Of a stretch of DNA of 64,000 nucleotides, positions 37,416 to 53,100 are shown piece by piece (within the stretch, counting starts at the first letter, position 1; each line of letters begins with the position of its first letter). Made by a program: the position numbers and the translations under genes. Below the pieces are notes generated by a model. The model did no database searches and was not told where the DNA came from. It saw nothing but the letters and a program-made list of their open reading frames with translations. Location: positions 12,692,001-12,756,000 of the forward strand of contig NC_063158.1 in NCBI RefSeq assembly GCF_020921035.1, given 5' to 3'. The stretch is from Rhodamnia argentea (lineage: Eukaryota > Streptophyta > Magnoliopsida > Myrtales > Myrtaceae).

Positions 37416-39842
37416 CAATATTACCAAGTGTTCGATGATTTATGCACTAGTGCACCTACTCAAACATCATCGATCAACAATCACCAAAATGGTGCAAGTG
37501 TTCGATGAATCAATATTAACTAGTGTTTGACGATCTATGCACTTGTGCACTACTCAAGCATCATCAATCAACAATCACCAAATTATGCAAGTGTTTGATG
37601 ATCTATGCACTTGTGCACTAGTCAAACTTCATCAATCATTTGAAGGATATCACATGAAAAAACTCCTAAGTTGATATTTTTTTGAGTGGCTGAATTGGGA
37701 ACAATTATAGCTAATGTCAACCCTAGTTCCAAAAACAATTGATGGGCGAAGATGTAGGTCTTTATAACAACCATGTGGAGCACATACCATCTTTCCTCAC
37801 TTCTTTGAAAGCAATCTTAAGAACATATCTTGCTATGTGCGCTTCACATGGTTGAGAGGGTATTGCTAGTGTCAATCCTAGAATCTGATATGGCTATCTC
37901 TCCTCACTGTTGGTCTTTGCACCCCTTTTTGGTGGATGCCAATCGCTGGCCATGCCAAATCTAAATTGGCAACATAACGACAGGCCCTTCCGAAAAGTTG
38001 TGAGGGTTGTGCCTGAGTTGCCATTAATAGCAGGAAATTTTATTTGGTTATGTAATTTAGGCATCACTTGATTGGATTTTTAAGCCAAAATATATGACAA
38101 GCTTTCGAGTGCTACAGATAAAATAAGCTACTGGAGGACTTTATCCCCCTGGCCAAACAGGTACGCTGGAAAAGCAAAACAATTCAGAAAAACTGAAAAT
38201 CAGAGATAAAATTTGAAGGAATTAGGAGATCCTTTGTACTATCATACTGTTCAATCATGAAAACACTGAAAGTTTCGTTGTAAGTAGTTAATGCTTGAAA
38301 ACACTAAGTTTCGTTAGTGTGCATGTGTCTGTGTCGTGATGAGACTTTCCTATCTGCCTTGCCTATGTGGGTATGGAGAAAGATGAGCTTTAGATGTGTC
38401 AACTGAATTCATCGTCAACTACAAATATGGCTTGCACAGCCTGTTGATTATTTCTGATCATGATGGCTGCTCAAGTGATGTCACAATTGATACTAGGAAT
38501 AATGCTGCTCTCTAGTCACTCATGAGGGAATTTAGATGTAAGAGCTGATGGCTCCAAACAAAAAGCTTTCATATTTTGGGCTGATCTTCAAATGGTGGAT
38601 GCCTTATGTTAATAGTTTAAGGAACTCCTAAAGTTTATAAAACATCTTTGTTATGGGTAGTCACCCTACATCTGCAGAATCTGATGATTGCCTGTCATTA
38701 TCTGACGTCATGTCTGCCTTTGGAAATTGAGCATATAAGCTACTTGGTGCCAGAGATAACTTGATTGTACAATTTCTTTAACTGTTCAGGTGAACTACAT
38801 AAATGCGCATGCAACTTCAACTCTTGCTGGAGACCTGGCCGAGATTAATGCCATAAAAAAGGTGTTTAAAAATACCTCAGGGATCAAAATAAATGCAACC
38901 AAGGTAATCTCTCTCTCTCTCTCTCTCTCTCCACCCTTTTTATCTCTGATTGACTTGTTCTAACAAAATTATACTGTGTCAGTCTATGATTGGACACTGT
39001 CTTGGTGCTGCCGGAGGTTTGGAAGCTATTGCCACAGTGAAAGCAATCACAACAGGGTGGCTTCATCCCTCTATTAACCAGTTTGTACGTATTTTCTATT
39101 TGATCAGCTTATAACTAAATAGCTGTCAGCTGCGAAATGATGAATGCTGATTTAATGAAGAGATCAATATAATTCACCTCAAAATGAGCATAATTTGTTT
39201 GGCAATATGTTATCAAGTTATAATCTACAAACTAGTGTGTAGTTAAAACTGCTAACTTTTAACACAAGAAAGTTACAAATTATCTCTGTGCAGTACTTCA
39301 AAGAACGAGGCGTTCTGAAAAGAAACCTCAAGTAATTACTACTGTTGCTTAGAAATATTAATGCAGACTGAAAACATATTTAAGCGAAGTATGTACTTTT
39401 TGTGGATGAGATATTACAAAGGGAGCAGATGACAAATGAGAACCATAACATTAATAGTCAATCAGTCAACTTCTTAGTTGATAGTCTTTCTCTTCCTCTC
39501 TCACGCTTACACGTTTCTACTTGTCTGTAACCAACTGTGTTGGAGAAGAACTTTGCTATTGTAGAACCATTTGTCTGCTTTGCTATATGTGTCTGTGACA
39601 TTCATTTTATCAACTCTAGAATCCTGAGCCCTCTGTAGATTTTGACACTGTCGCAAACAAGAAGCAGCAGCATGAAGTGAATGTTGGTGAGTGATTCCCC
39701 CTAAATGGGTTGGTATTATAGTGACATCATTTTGAATGGTACATCTGAGGTTAATTGTGCGTTTGTGGTTGCAGCCATATCAAATTCTTTCGGGTTTGGA
39801 GGACACAACTCTGTGGTGGCCTTTTCAGCATTCAAGCCTTGA
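33555..39842 (+). CDS. KASI: 3-oxoacyl-[ACP] synthase I, chloroplastic (KAS I)
   Basis: Seven exons in phase: 33555-34016, 35608-36039, 36617-36790, 38790-38903, 38983-39084, 39620-39686 and 39775-39842, giving 472 aa, the usual length. Residues 1 to about 58 are rich in Ser, Pro, Arg and Ala (plastid transit peptide). The mature enzyme begins at KKRVVVTGMGLVSVFGND. The catalytic triad is complete: Cys223 in STACATSNY, His363 in INAHATSTLAGD and His399 in MIGHCLGAAGG, with the conserved Lys394 before the last. The glycine-rich end SNSFGFGGHNSVVAF is present. The enzyme condenses malonyl-ACP with C4-C14 acyl-ACP in plastid fatty-acid synthesis. KAS I is preferred over KAS II because of the ITNMGSALIAIEIGFMGPNYS and NDDPQTASRPWD strings. 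Exon 1 is very GC-rich; later exons are not. Introns 1 and 3 (1.6 and 2.0 kb) are long and hold microsatellites and a minisatellite. Confidence 0.97.
36475..36506. repeat. CT microsatellite, KAS I intron 2
   Basis: About 16 uninterrupted tc units, 110 bases before the exon 3 acceptor. Confidence 0.9.
37095..37145. mobile_element. SINE-like remnant in KAS I intron 3
   Basis: The string ccttttccaactgaatgggg followed by ttggcgacatgatatg resembles the Au-SINE 3' signature (cctta-cccaactaaatggggtcggctacatga). The rest of a SINE was not recognised. Confidence 0.35.
37380..37413. repeat. AG microsatellite, KAS I intron 3
   Basis: About 17 ag units directly in front of the 37425 minisatellite. Confidence 0.9.
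37425..37640. repeat. minisatellite of 2.5-3 units in KAS I intron 3
   Basis: Units start with caagtgtt(c/t)gatga at 37425, 37495 and 37588. They contain tctatgcacttgtgcact and catcatcaatcaacaatcac. Spacing is 70 then 93 bases. Each unit holds short self-complementary parts (atgatg/catcat, gtgcac), so the array could fold in RNA. Confidence 0.75.
38908..38931. repeat. CT microsatellite at the 5' end of KAS I intron 4
   Basis: A run of about 12 tc units begins five bases after the exon 4 donor (gtaatctctct...). Intron 4 is only 79 bases long, so the repeat makes up a third of it. Confidence 0.85.
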
Positions 39843-41799
39843 TTATGCTGGACCATTGATACGGGTAACCTGAATATTCATCTCATTAGTGGGAGATTCC
39901 GGAATTCATTTCTCATTGAGAGCTGCCTTACCCGCTAATAGTTTAGGTTTGCCAGATGCCTTCCATGTCATTCTCAGTTATTCAAAAATTAGTAGCTGCC
40001 AACTAGGGGTAGAACTTTTTATGTCACTTTTATCTTTAAATAGAAGCTATCTGCCAGTTGCTAGAGAGTTTGTTCAATTTTGAGTCATCTTTTGGCAGAG
40101 GATATGCTTTATGTTATTTACTAAGTGATGAGTTATGATTTTGTAATTGTTACGTTAAGTATTCTGTTCCGGGCATGGAAGGGTATCTTTCCAATAATTC
40201 TATGTGAGCAAAAATGGTGTTCTGGTAGTATTGTGTGTTCGTGCTCTTGTGGGATGACCCATTTCGCTGGTAAGTATCTTTGATCTTTTTTGGCTGAGAA
40301 AAGGATCTCCAATCATAGCAGAACTTCTAACTAAGTTTGGACCAATCTTAGAGAATGGTTGCACTTACATTCAAGCCTGTTATCTTCCAGTTACGTAACA
40401 TTGACGCACTAAGATGTGGAATTTTTTTGAGTAGCCGTTGTTTGAAATTACTTTCAAAGAAAGGAACGTTTCTCAATCTGATTACTGAACTTTAATGCCA
40501 ATAAAATATTGCAGTAAGACCAATCATTTCTCATATGTTTTTCCATATGGTGACCTCTTTATGTTGCTTGATGGTTGTGACATTAATTTCGCATGTTCAG
40601 ATCGGGTCATCAGATCATTAAAAAATGTAAACGTTACGAGGAACCCTTGCACTTTCCATCGCCTCTAAGTTTTGGTTAGGTTATGTAAAATATGCTTTTG
40701 CAGGAATAGGTTTTTGTCTTTCTATTTAGGAACTTTTTACAAAAAATAGAGGTAAAGAAAAACCTGATATATAGAGGATACACCGCTAGTAAAAGAAATT
40801 CTTAAAGCATCAATAAGCAATAAAGGAAATACGTTGAGGCGAGGCTAGGCAAGGCCCCTCGCTTCCCCGGGAAGCCGGCTTGGCAGACATGTTGCCTTAT
40901 CTTCAGACAAGTATTATTTGCCGATATCAATCTGTGCCGATGACTCTGTTCGACAATGCGACACCAAAGAAGCATAAGGGTGATAAGAGCGTGTTGGGTT
41001 AGATTTGTCTCTATGAGCAAGATATTAGAACCGGTGTACAAAATTGATTTACTTCTAATACAGTTAAAACTGTGAGTGCGTGTAAGCAAGTGAACTATAT
41101 TCAATTACACGACAAGAATCATATCGCTTCGATTGACAAATGAGCAACTCTGGTCTACATACTCATGGTTGAAAAATAAACCAGTGACGAGAGTTCTTTA
41201 AGGAATTAACCTTAAATTACTGCTCCATTCTAGTCGATGGACAAGGCCAACACAACACACTTCTGCTGCGCCACATGGCATCTGGCCTCATAGTCTAACC
41301 GTTAAATAAAATATTTTCTCCAACTTGGGAACTGACATCAACAGGTAATGAATCATCTCTTGTCGGGAAAACCTCAGATGCTTTCATTATCATTCCATCA
41401 TCCTCTTATATTTCGGGGGCTATAGAAATGTTGCATATAATCAAGATCCAAGCTACAGGTAAAAAGACAGACCATGATTCAAATGATGGGTAGAAAAGAA
41501 AAAAAAACGAGATGGTAGCGACATGAAAGCTTGAAAGCTCCCCGCGCCCTTAAAGAAGAGCTTAAACTGGATATGAACGTAAACAAGAGGTGAGCTAAGG
41601 ATAACATGCAAAAAGCCAACATCACAGCAAGTCGTTGATCACCCAAAGTGTAGAAGAAACCAAGGATAAATTCCAAAGAGCTCGATGTCCTAAGATAAAT
41701 GACAAACTTCTCAGAAAAGAAAGGGGGGGAAAAATGAGGCTGCTGAGTGTTCACGAAAACTATTGACGACCCTATAACTCAGATCAACAACCGCCGGTA
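39843..41799. other. convergent spacer between KAS I and RPL18a
   Basis: Expected to contain the 3' UTRs of KAS I (left) and RPL18a (right, minus). Short open frames at 39889, 40802 and 41479 lack signatures. Confidence 0.5.
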
Positions 41800-44575
<2,776 letters not shown>

Positions 44576-44665
44576 TTCCTCAGACGCGAGAGGGAGAAGA
44601 CGATGAAGATCTGCGAAAGCGCGACGGTCCCTCTATACTTCCCTCCTCGTTGCTGGAGTGGCTAG

Positions 44666-44710
44666 CTAGGGTTTTCGGTTGCTTTTATATGAGAGAGGCA
44701 CAAACCCTAG
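44666..44710 (-). promoter_or_regulatory. telo-box pair and TATA-like motif upstream of RPL18A
   Basis: ctagggttt at 44666-44674 and aaaccctag at 44702-44710 are inverted copies of the plant telo-box (AAACCCTA), a common element of ribosomal-protein promoters. Between them the minus strand reads ctcatataaaagc (about 44681-44693), a plausible TATA box 110 bases before the start codon. Function is inferred from family practice. Confidence 0.6.
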
Positions 44711-46361
44711 CGCTTGTTCTCTCTCTTTCTGTTTTCTCTTTTTACTATTTAGTACTCTTACTACTTAGCCTCGGGGAGAAATCTCTATTTCAGTTTTTAG
44801 CACTTTCAAATATTAATATTCATTACCTTAATTTTCATATGAATCTTAAATTCTCAGGAGAAATTTAATAAAGTGGTCGGTATCTTAGTAAAACTCAATG
44901 AACACTCGATTAATATTTTTATGGGCATCCATGCACTACAGCGAATAAGATTTCATTTGCGATTACTTTCACTCTCGAACATGTATGATTTTCTGTGGCG
45001 CAATTGATGTTTGTTTTTAATCAATGGTAAAACTTTCCATTGACCCGCAAATCATAACTAGGTCGAGGAGCCCCTCATCCTAGGCCCCCTATTAAAGCGT
45101 GCCCAACATTGTCAAAGCACATCTCCGAACTCTCATTAATCGTCTTTGGTTATAATTGAGTAATTTGGATAATTTAAATCTAGGTTTGTAAGTGAAAAAG
45201 ATGAACAATCTTTCACTTGAGCAAAGGGTTTAGACATAAATTTTTCTCGGTAATGAAAATATTTTCAATGACAAATAGTATCAAGTAACATGAGCAATTA
45301 TTTTCAAAAAAATATTTTTTAAATCATTTATTTTTCGTAGAACAAACGAAACGTCGAGCAAGTCAAGCCATTATTTGACTCAAAGGTCCATTATGAATCT
45401 CTTTCGAGAAAAAGACCTAACTTCAAACTCTTACTTGAAATTCTCCTTAGATGCACTACACATAAAGGGACAGTTGAAATAAAGTGAAGTGCTTTGAGTG
45501 TATAAAATGGATTTGCTTTTCGATGAAAGATGCACGAGGAATACGTCTCGGAGGCTACTATTTCAAAGTTATGACTCATAATTCACAAAATGGTCATATT
45601 AACAAGTGTCTTTCCAATACTTAGCTTGTTGAACGTGCCTTGGTGTTCTGAAATTGCATCCAACAGACAATCAGAACAACACAAAATTTTCAGAAAATAT
45701 AACATACTTCTACGACCGAATTTGGTAAATCACGATTATATGAATAATTACTGAGTTGATTAGAAAATAACAACTAAACCTTTATTCTAAGTCAATAGCC
45801 CATGAATGTAATACACAAGTTCATCATTCACTGTCAACATTAAGAACGCCAAGTCGAATGAAAACCGATCATACTCTCAACTATGGTCACCAAAACTACT
45901 AAAATAAATATGGACACCAAATCTCAAATTTGGTCACCCAATGTTGTCATATCACTGCCGTTGACCGCTATTAACAGCACCATGGCGACTATATCAGCTT
46001 GAATGTGTCATACTATACTTGCTAATGATTCGAAATCTGGAGACTAAAATGAACCAAAGATACTAGAGTGCTGCAACTCATAAAGTTGAAACCAGATCGA
46101 GACAGGATAAAAAGTTTACTGATCTCCATGGAGTAAGCCCAGATTCGCTTACCTGATTTTGCAATTTATCCCAAACAAGGACGCAACGGCAAATGGAAAC
46201 CTTATAGAAACCTCGCATTATTAGTCTTCCACCAACCTTACAAGTTACTTTGCATCTAAAGCAGTATATTTAGATAAAATGACAGGTAAAATAGCAACAA
46301 ATTTTTTTCAGCAGTCTCAAGGCATCACTGTACAACTATTCTGGAGTCCCTTGGTATGATC
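44711..46361. other. spacer between RPL18A and the RPL18a-like gene
   Basis: Should hold the distal promoter of RPL18A and the 3' UTR of the RPL18a-like gene (both minus strand). At about 45290-45355 there is a foldback-end-like string (tttttcgtagaacaaacgaa). No gene seen. Confidence 0.45.
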
Positions 46362-48773
46362 TCACCACCTATGAGGCCCCCTTGTCGCACCCACAGTAAC
46401 AGCAAGAACAGCAAGGAAAGACTGAAATGTCAAAGATGAACTTTATGTTAATGTTAAAAAATTTCTCCCATGGCAAGTAGAATAACTTGCAATCTTGAAG
46501 TTGGAATTACACAATAATGCCCTAAATAATGAAAAAATGCAATATGGAGCAGCTCACGCATAAACAGGAGTTGCAACTTGCAAATGGTATCAATTTTTTC
46601 TCGAGGGAATGCCAAGCATGAACCATAATGAGCAAATAGTCTACCAAAGGGATTAATATTTTCTCCAATTATTCATCAGCACAATTAGTTTAATTAAAGT
46701 AAACTCTACTGGGTAGAGACATATGTTTTTTGACTTACAACTTTCGATACTGATATTTCTTGGCTAGGCAATTACTGGGTGTCATTATCAGCCCATGCAG
46801 CTAGAACAATCAAGTTCCTCAGTTCCGGCTGAGTTGAAGTTGGTGCCTAGAACTAGTAGACTGAGGAGGAAATACTCTCTTGCAGAACCTCCATTGAAAA
46901 TGCAATAACACATGTTAATGCTGGTTAAGTAACATCCCTTATGTATCGAAGCGAAGGAAACAGATTTTTTGGAGTAACTTCCACTAAGCATGGGATCAAG
47001 GCTTAATGCAAATCCAACTAGAGAATTCTTGAAGTTCTGAGCATTCTCCTAAGTTGCTACACCCAAAATTAGTTGAATCAATATTAACACATCTGGAAGT
47101 AACTCATCCATTAACACAAGCATGTCATTCTTAAGCAAGATAAGGTAAAAGGATGGAGAATAGACACTTACAGCTATTGCACAAGCAACATATCCAGGCT
47201 TTTCTCGCCGATCTGGGCAAGCACAAATAAGGAGAAAAGTCCCAATGTACCAGGGGATGCCACCGAGAAAGAAACCAATCAAGAACCTTGCAGATGAGAT
47301 AACGTAATTAGCATCACTTACCACATCACTTACCAACCTCAAGAAATCCCAAAAATTTGCAAATAAGTCCACCATTTTGGAAAATAAATTGCTTGTTCAT
47401 TTACTTCCATACGAGGCCCTTAAAGAGATTGCTCCACCTCTACTTGACAAAAATTAGAAATTATTTGGTCTGAAGCTACCCACAGTATGAGAGATACAGA
47501 ATGCCTTCCACTTTTTTCATTTCAAAAGGTAAGGTTGCATTGTTCCCTTTTATAATTTATGTTTCTTCTAAATATAATTACACTAAAACTTGCTTTGCTT
47601 ACCACCTCTCTCTCTCTCTCTCTCTCTCTCTCTTAGGATTTTTACCAGTAACACAGACAATTGGTTTCCATCCAATTGGCTAATTCTCAAGCAATGCACA
47701 CTTATAAAAAGGATACCAAGTTCAAAGATAAACAAAATGATTTATGCATGCAACGACAAATATTCACGCACAACTTACAAATGGAAAGATAAATCAAGCG
47801 ATAGATGATTTTCACCGTGAGCACTGTGAGAATGTAAGCATGCAAAGATAGTTTAGCTCCTGTCCTCCTAGTGTGTTACAAAGAATGCGTGCCCATACAA
47901 ATTCTCCTAACCCTTATTTTTGCACTAGAAAACACTCAGGAGATGCATTGCACAGCTAGAAAGAGATGGCTCATCCAAATTACTTACAAGAACCAGCCGA
48001 TACCAAGACCGCAGCAAGGTAAGCGATGCTCTCTAACCGGTGTTCCCTCCACAATTGCATAACCTTTAATGTACAAGAACCCGTAATGAGATATGGAGTC
48101 ATCGTAAGCAAACGAAGTGTTTGTTCGTCGAAACCACAGGAAAACAATGCCTTTCCTCTCATTGCAACAAAATATATCAAGTGTATCATTTCTTCTGGAT
48201 CATGCAACCAAGACACAAAGGTGATCACATCAAGTCACGCTGCTAACTATCATTCGAAATCTAAAATTTTCTGATTTGAGAGACGGTTTGAAGACCCAAC
48301 ACTTCAAAACCAAACAAACAGATCGTCAAGTTCTAGGTGTAATAATCAATATGTATGCCAAAACGAAGCTAGAATCTCCACAGGATAACGTAATCCTACC
48401 AAAATATACAGAACATCAGGACAAAGAAACAGGATTCAATATTCCAATTCCATCCTGAGGCGATCCTTAACATGCTCATGGAATTAGCGAAACCAAACTC
48501 GAAACTCAAACGAATTAGCGTATGCACGACGAGATGAATACCCGCGACGGTTTGATAACCGTAAGGATAGAACCGGGGACTGCCGGTGGAGCCCGGAGGA
48601 GGAACCGGGTGGGGGAACCCGATGACCGGCGGAGGGAACAGCTGCTGCTGCTGCAGCTGCGGAGGAGGAGGAGGAGGGTTATAGTAGTTCGCTACGCCTT
48701 GGAACGTTCCGTAGTAGTTCGGGCTCTGCTGGGGGTCGCCGATCAAGCCTCTGCTTTTATCGTCTTGACTCAT
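46362..48773 (-). CDS. '60S ribosomal protein L18a-like' membrane protein
   Basis: Four exons on the minus strand in phase: 48542-48773, 47988-48063, 47172-47286 and 46362-46421, giving 160 aa. The N-terminal half is Pro/Gln-rich and probably disordered (YYNPPPPPPQLQQQQLFPPP, then IGFPHPVPPPGS). It is followed by VEGTPVREHRLPCCGLGIG. Two hydrophobic segments follow: WFLFLIGFFLGGIPWYIGTF plus LLIC, and YVACAIASFLAVLAVTVGA. This matches a plant family commonly labelled 'ribosomal protein L18a-like', but it has no similarity to eL20 and is plainly a small membrane protein of unknown function. It lies directly behind the true RPL18A on the same strand. The RLPCCGxGxGW Cys pair is characteristic of the family. 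The start at 48773 is the only ATG giving the usual MSxxxKxRG beginning. Confidence 0.92.
47606..47634. repeat. CT microsatellite in the RPL18a-like intron 2
   Basis: About 14 ct units inside the 701-base intron. Confidence 0.85.
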
Positions 48774-49680
48774 CTTCGACGTTCGCTTCCGTTCGGCAAT
48801 TCGCTCGCGGTTCCCTCTGGATCGACGAATCGAAAACTGCGGGTGAGGCCGATCGCGGATCTCCGTCGACCGGCGATGAGATTACGGACGGTCCTCTTCT
48901 TCTCCTCCTTCCCGGTCGTCTCTGCAACGGAAATTGGAGGAAGAAGACGAAGAGGAGGAGGAGGAGGAAAGTTTTTATGGTTGCTCCAGTTGGTACGGAC
49001 CACGGGTGGCCTTGCTTCTTTCTTTCTTTTTTATTTTTTTTAATTATCGATAATCGAATATTAAATTTTTTTTTTGGTCCAAGAATATTAAATTAATTTT
49101 ATCCATTTTTGCCTAATTTTGTGGAGGTTTCAGATTTAGTTGTCTACCGGTAGCGGTAATTAGCCCGTTTTGTCCAATATCATATGTCGCTTTTAGCGAG
49201 ATGCCTTTAATTCGTGAAAAATGAATGATTTAAAAAAAATTATAAAAAATCATTTATATCACTTAAAGGAATGAGTAAAAAAAATATTTTCATTATTCAC
49301 GAAAATATTTAAACAATTTTTGCAGTCGATAAGAAAAAAAAATTCATCGATTAATCATTTCATATGATGCAAGCAATTTTTTTTTTTTATAAACAAAGAG
49401 AATACATTACTATTAATATGCATTGTATTATTTGTTTTCTTTCATGATTAACAGCTCTCAATTCCTAAAAATGCCACACAAAAATTCCATAATCACTACA
49501 GCTTATTAGTGCAAAATTAGAAGTTTGAGATAAAGTACTCATGACAAATGTATCCCTCTAAGAATTATTATTTTTATCTCTAAGTGAGTCAACATGGGAA
49601 AAACCTATTTGATTACTTTATTTGGCCAATTAACTTAGTGGTGAAGAAATGTCTGCGTACATATGAATTTAAGAAAAAAG
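48774..49680. other. upstream region of the RPL18a-like gene and AT-rich spacer
   Basis: 48774-49010 is GC-rich with a gaggaggaggagg run and should be the 5' UTR and promoter (minus strand). The rest is AT-rich, with no gene. Confidence 0.45.
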
Positions 49681-50173
49681 TTATGAATAATGACTTAAAA
49701 TGTCATCATTTTCTTAAATAAAGGTTTGAAGTGGATATTATTTCAAATAATGGCCCGAAGTGCCTTCATTTTTTCAAATAAAGGGTTGAAGTGGATTTTG
49801 TCTTAAATAAGTGCCTAAAGTAGACTTTGTTTCATACAAGGACATGAAATTGCCATATCGATCTCAAAAAAGGGTCTCACCTCGTAAGCCAAGGGCATTT
49901 TCCTCCTTTATTTTTTTGAATTTTTTTTCCTTTCTTCTTTCTTTTTTATTTGTATGTTTTTTCTTTTCATTTTCTTTTTCCCTCCCTTCGCCGCCCAAGC
50001 CTCATCAATGATTGGCTAAGATCGTTGGACTCAAGCGAGGGTCGCCCGCCCAACCCTCGCCCGACCTCCGCAACCATCGGGGAAGAAAGAGAGAAAAAAG
50101 GAAAAGAAAACAAAAGGAAAAGTAAAAAAAATTATATACACACACACATATTCGTAGAATTTTTTGACAAAAT

Positions 50174-53100
50174 TGTGACATCCCGAATTTTCATAGTTAG
50201 AAAGTAAAACAAATCCCAATTGATATATCTTTTGAGAAATTTTTCGAGAAACCTATCTAGAAATTCTACGAAAGTTATTTCGATATTTCATAAAGAAACT
50301 ATTGCTTGGCTTGTTTAGGGAATTTTCGGAAAAGGGTATTAGAAAGATAAAATAGGATGATATAGCTCATGAATTGATATTCTAAATCAAATTAACCAAT
50401 GTTAAGCTAAATTGAACTAATAGTAAGTAAATTTTCTAAAGAATAAGAATGGGGACAATATTGGGTCAAGGATAAATTAATTTTCTAAAGAAAGGGATGG
50501 GGTCAATGTTAAGTAAATGCTAAGTCAATAATAAGTTAATTTTCTAAAAAAATAAGATCAATGTCATTTTCACGTATTAAATGAGGTTCATTAATTAATT
50601 ATACAAATGGACCAATTAAATAAGGATAAGTGGCTACCTTATAGACCTAAGTTAATAGTCTAAATAAATGGACCAATAGGAAGCAAGCTCATTAATAAAA
50701 CTTGGGGATTAAGTCACAAAAGTGAAATGTCATGAATGTTCTAAAAGATAAGATCAATATCACATTTATGCATTAAATAAAATTCATTAATTAAGCAACA
50801 AATGGACTAATCGAATAACGATAAGTTGCTATTCTAGGAACCTAGGATAATAACCTAAACAAATGGATTAATAAGAGGCAAGCTCATTAATGAACTTGAG
50901 AAATAAGTTAGAAAAAGTCATATCCTATAAATGTGTCCATATCTATAGAGAAACTTGGCGAACAAATTGTTAATAAAGAAAATTGAAAAAGAAGTAGAAA
51001 ATAATAAATACATTCCTAATTACCATGAATGGCATTACATTAGCAAGATTAGTAAAGTTAATATGCTCTCTAATACAATAAAATGAAATGTCAGTAATAA
51101 CCGAATTGAAAAGCTTTCTTAAAAAATTATAAAAAGCGACAAAACTTGACGACACGAGGACGGATTACGGCATGTTAAGCGGCTTGTAGGTGCGAGACAA
51201 CCGCCGGCCCATGCCACCACGAGGGATGGCGTGAGCTTGGACGCCAACCAATGGGTGGCGACTACAACCGTTGTCCCTTGACGGAGGTCGATCGTATTCC
51301 GAACTTGTTAATCGTATCTAATTAGTTAATGTTAATTTAGAGATAATTAGCTTGATCTAATTACTAAACTAGTTGTTTAAGATTGTAATTAAGATGATTA
51401 AAGCTTCTTGAACATTTGGACCAATGGGAAATTACCAAGAACTTATCCTAGGACCAAGATGATAGGTGGACCAATAGAAAAATGATAAGTAGCTAGAAGA
51501 CAATGCTATGTGATTGGGCTTGCTAGGTGACCTCTTATTAGAATGATAAGTGGTTATGAATAAATAAGGTCTTGAATTCAATAAGGTTCTTCATTAAGAT
51601 GTTTGACTTTTAGGGAAAAATCTCATTATTATATCCGTGAAAAATTTCTAGAGTAAGATCATGGGATTGCCCCACTATAAATAGGATGGTCCCTATCTTG
51701 AAAAAGACTAGCCAATACTTTCTCTCTTCTTGCCCCATCTTTGGCCGACCACCTCCCTCTCTCCTCTCCTCTTGTCGCTTCAAATTCCATCACCTAGCCA
51801 CCTTACCCGCCTCATTGCTCCGCACGCCCACGCCGTCTCACTGTTCCATCGCCTCTAGTCGCATGCCCGCTACCTCATCCGCCGCCACGCACGCCACCAT
51901 TCGGCGTCATCGTCGTTCAGTCGCTATTCCATTGTTATTATTTAGTTTTATTAAAGCGGTAATTGGAAAAGAGTTAAAAGGGATTTCTATATCTAATATG
52001 GTAATATCTGTTTATTACTTGATTTGGTGTTGCATTTTCACATGATTGCATGTGTTTATGCATTTCATGGCATTAACAACAAGTTTTTAGTTAAAATTAC
52101 ATGGCAAGGAGTTTGAGGACGTCAAGCGGGGAATAATCAAAGATGGATTGGGAGTTGCCAAGGCCAATCGGACCGGTAAAGAACCGATCCCAGACTTGGT
52201 TGGGTCTAGAACCGGCCCCACCCGGTCAAAATAGAACCGGTTCCGCTCTGCTGGGAGGAACCAGGTCGATCTGGATGGGGTCCGGACCGGACCGAGTCGG
52301 TTCAACCTGGCTTGATGCAAACCGGGGATGATTAGCCCTGTCTTGGATGATTCCAATGTTCGACTTGATTTCGAGTTCTACCGGAATGGTTTGTCGATTT
52401 TGAAACATTTTGATTAAACCCTCGTCTCCCCTTCGTCCAAACGTTTTGCACGTTGGATAACATGAAAAGATAATAATCGGCGCATACGTGTGCTAGATTG
52501 TAGATTGGCATTAAAAGACATCTACGCACCTCCGTTAGCTCAAGAAGCTTCGGGGTAGGGGCTCGGGGGTAAATGACGTATTTATCAAGTGGCCGTTGGT
52601 CTCAAATGGAAACCAAGTGCGGCCAAAAGTTTACTTAAGGCGATGGCGTATACATCATTTTATCATTATCAAGTGATTGAACTTATGTGCCGTCGGTCAT
52701 GTAAAGTGTCGACATTTCCCGGTACTAGAGTCTCGATATAACCTCGTGAACAAGGATGCCCGAAAAGTGAAAAGAAAAGTAAATGTATTGTTGCATGTTT
52801 TTCTTACATGGAAAAGATTCGATTGGGAAAAGTACATGTTTTGTTGCATCTTTGATTTACATGAAAATGATTCGATTGATGATGCTTGACATTCTTAAAA
52901 CCGATCACAAGATAGCTTCATGTCAAATGTTTTTACACTGCTAAAGTGAGTACTATTATGATATTCCTATCTTAGGCCTAAGAATTTCATTTACTAGGCT
53001 ATTTGCTCACCCTAATATTTTTCGGGAAAGAAAATGAAGTTTCCATGAGATCCATTGTTTGGTTATCCTGTCCATATGACTCACCTATGCCAAATTTTAA

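Noticed and set aside
37425..37640. CRISPR-like array
   Set aside because: Repeats are diverged, irregularly spaced and inside a plant intron; it is a minisatellite.
46362..48773. Ribosomal protein function for the RPL18a-like gene
   Set aside because: The product has a Pro-rich tail and two membrane segments and shares nothing with eL20.
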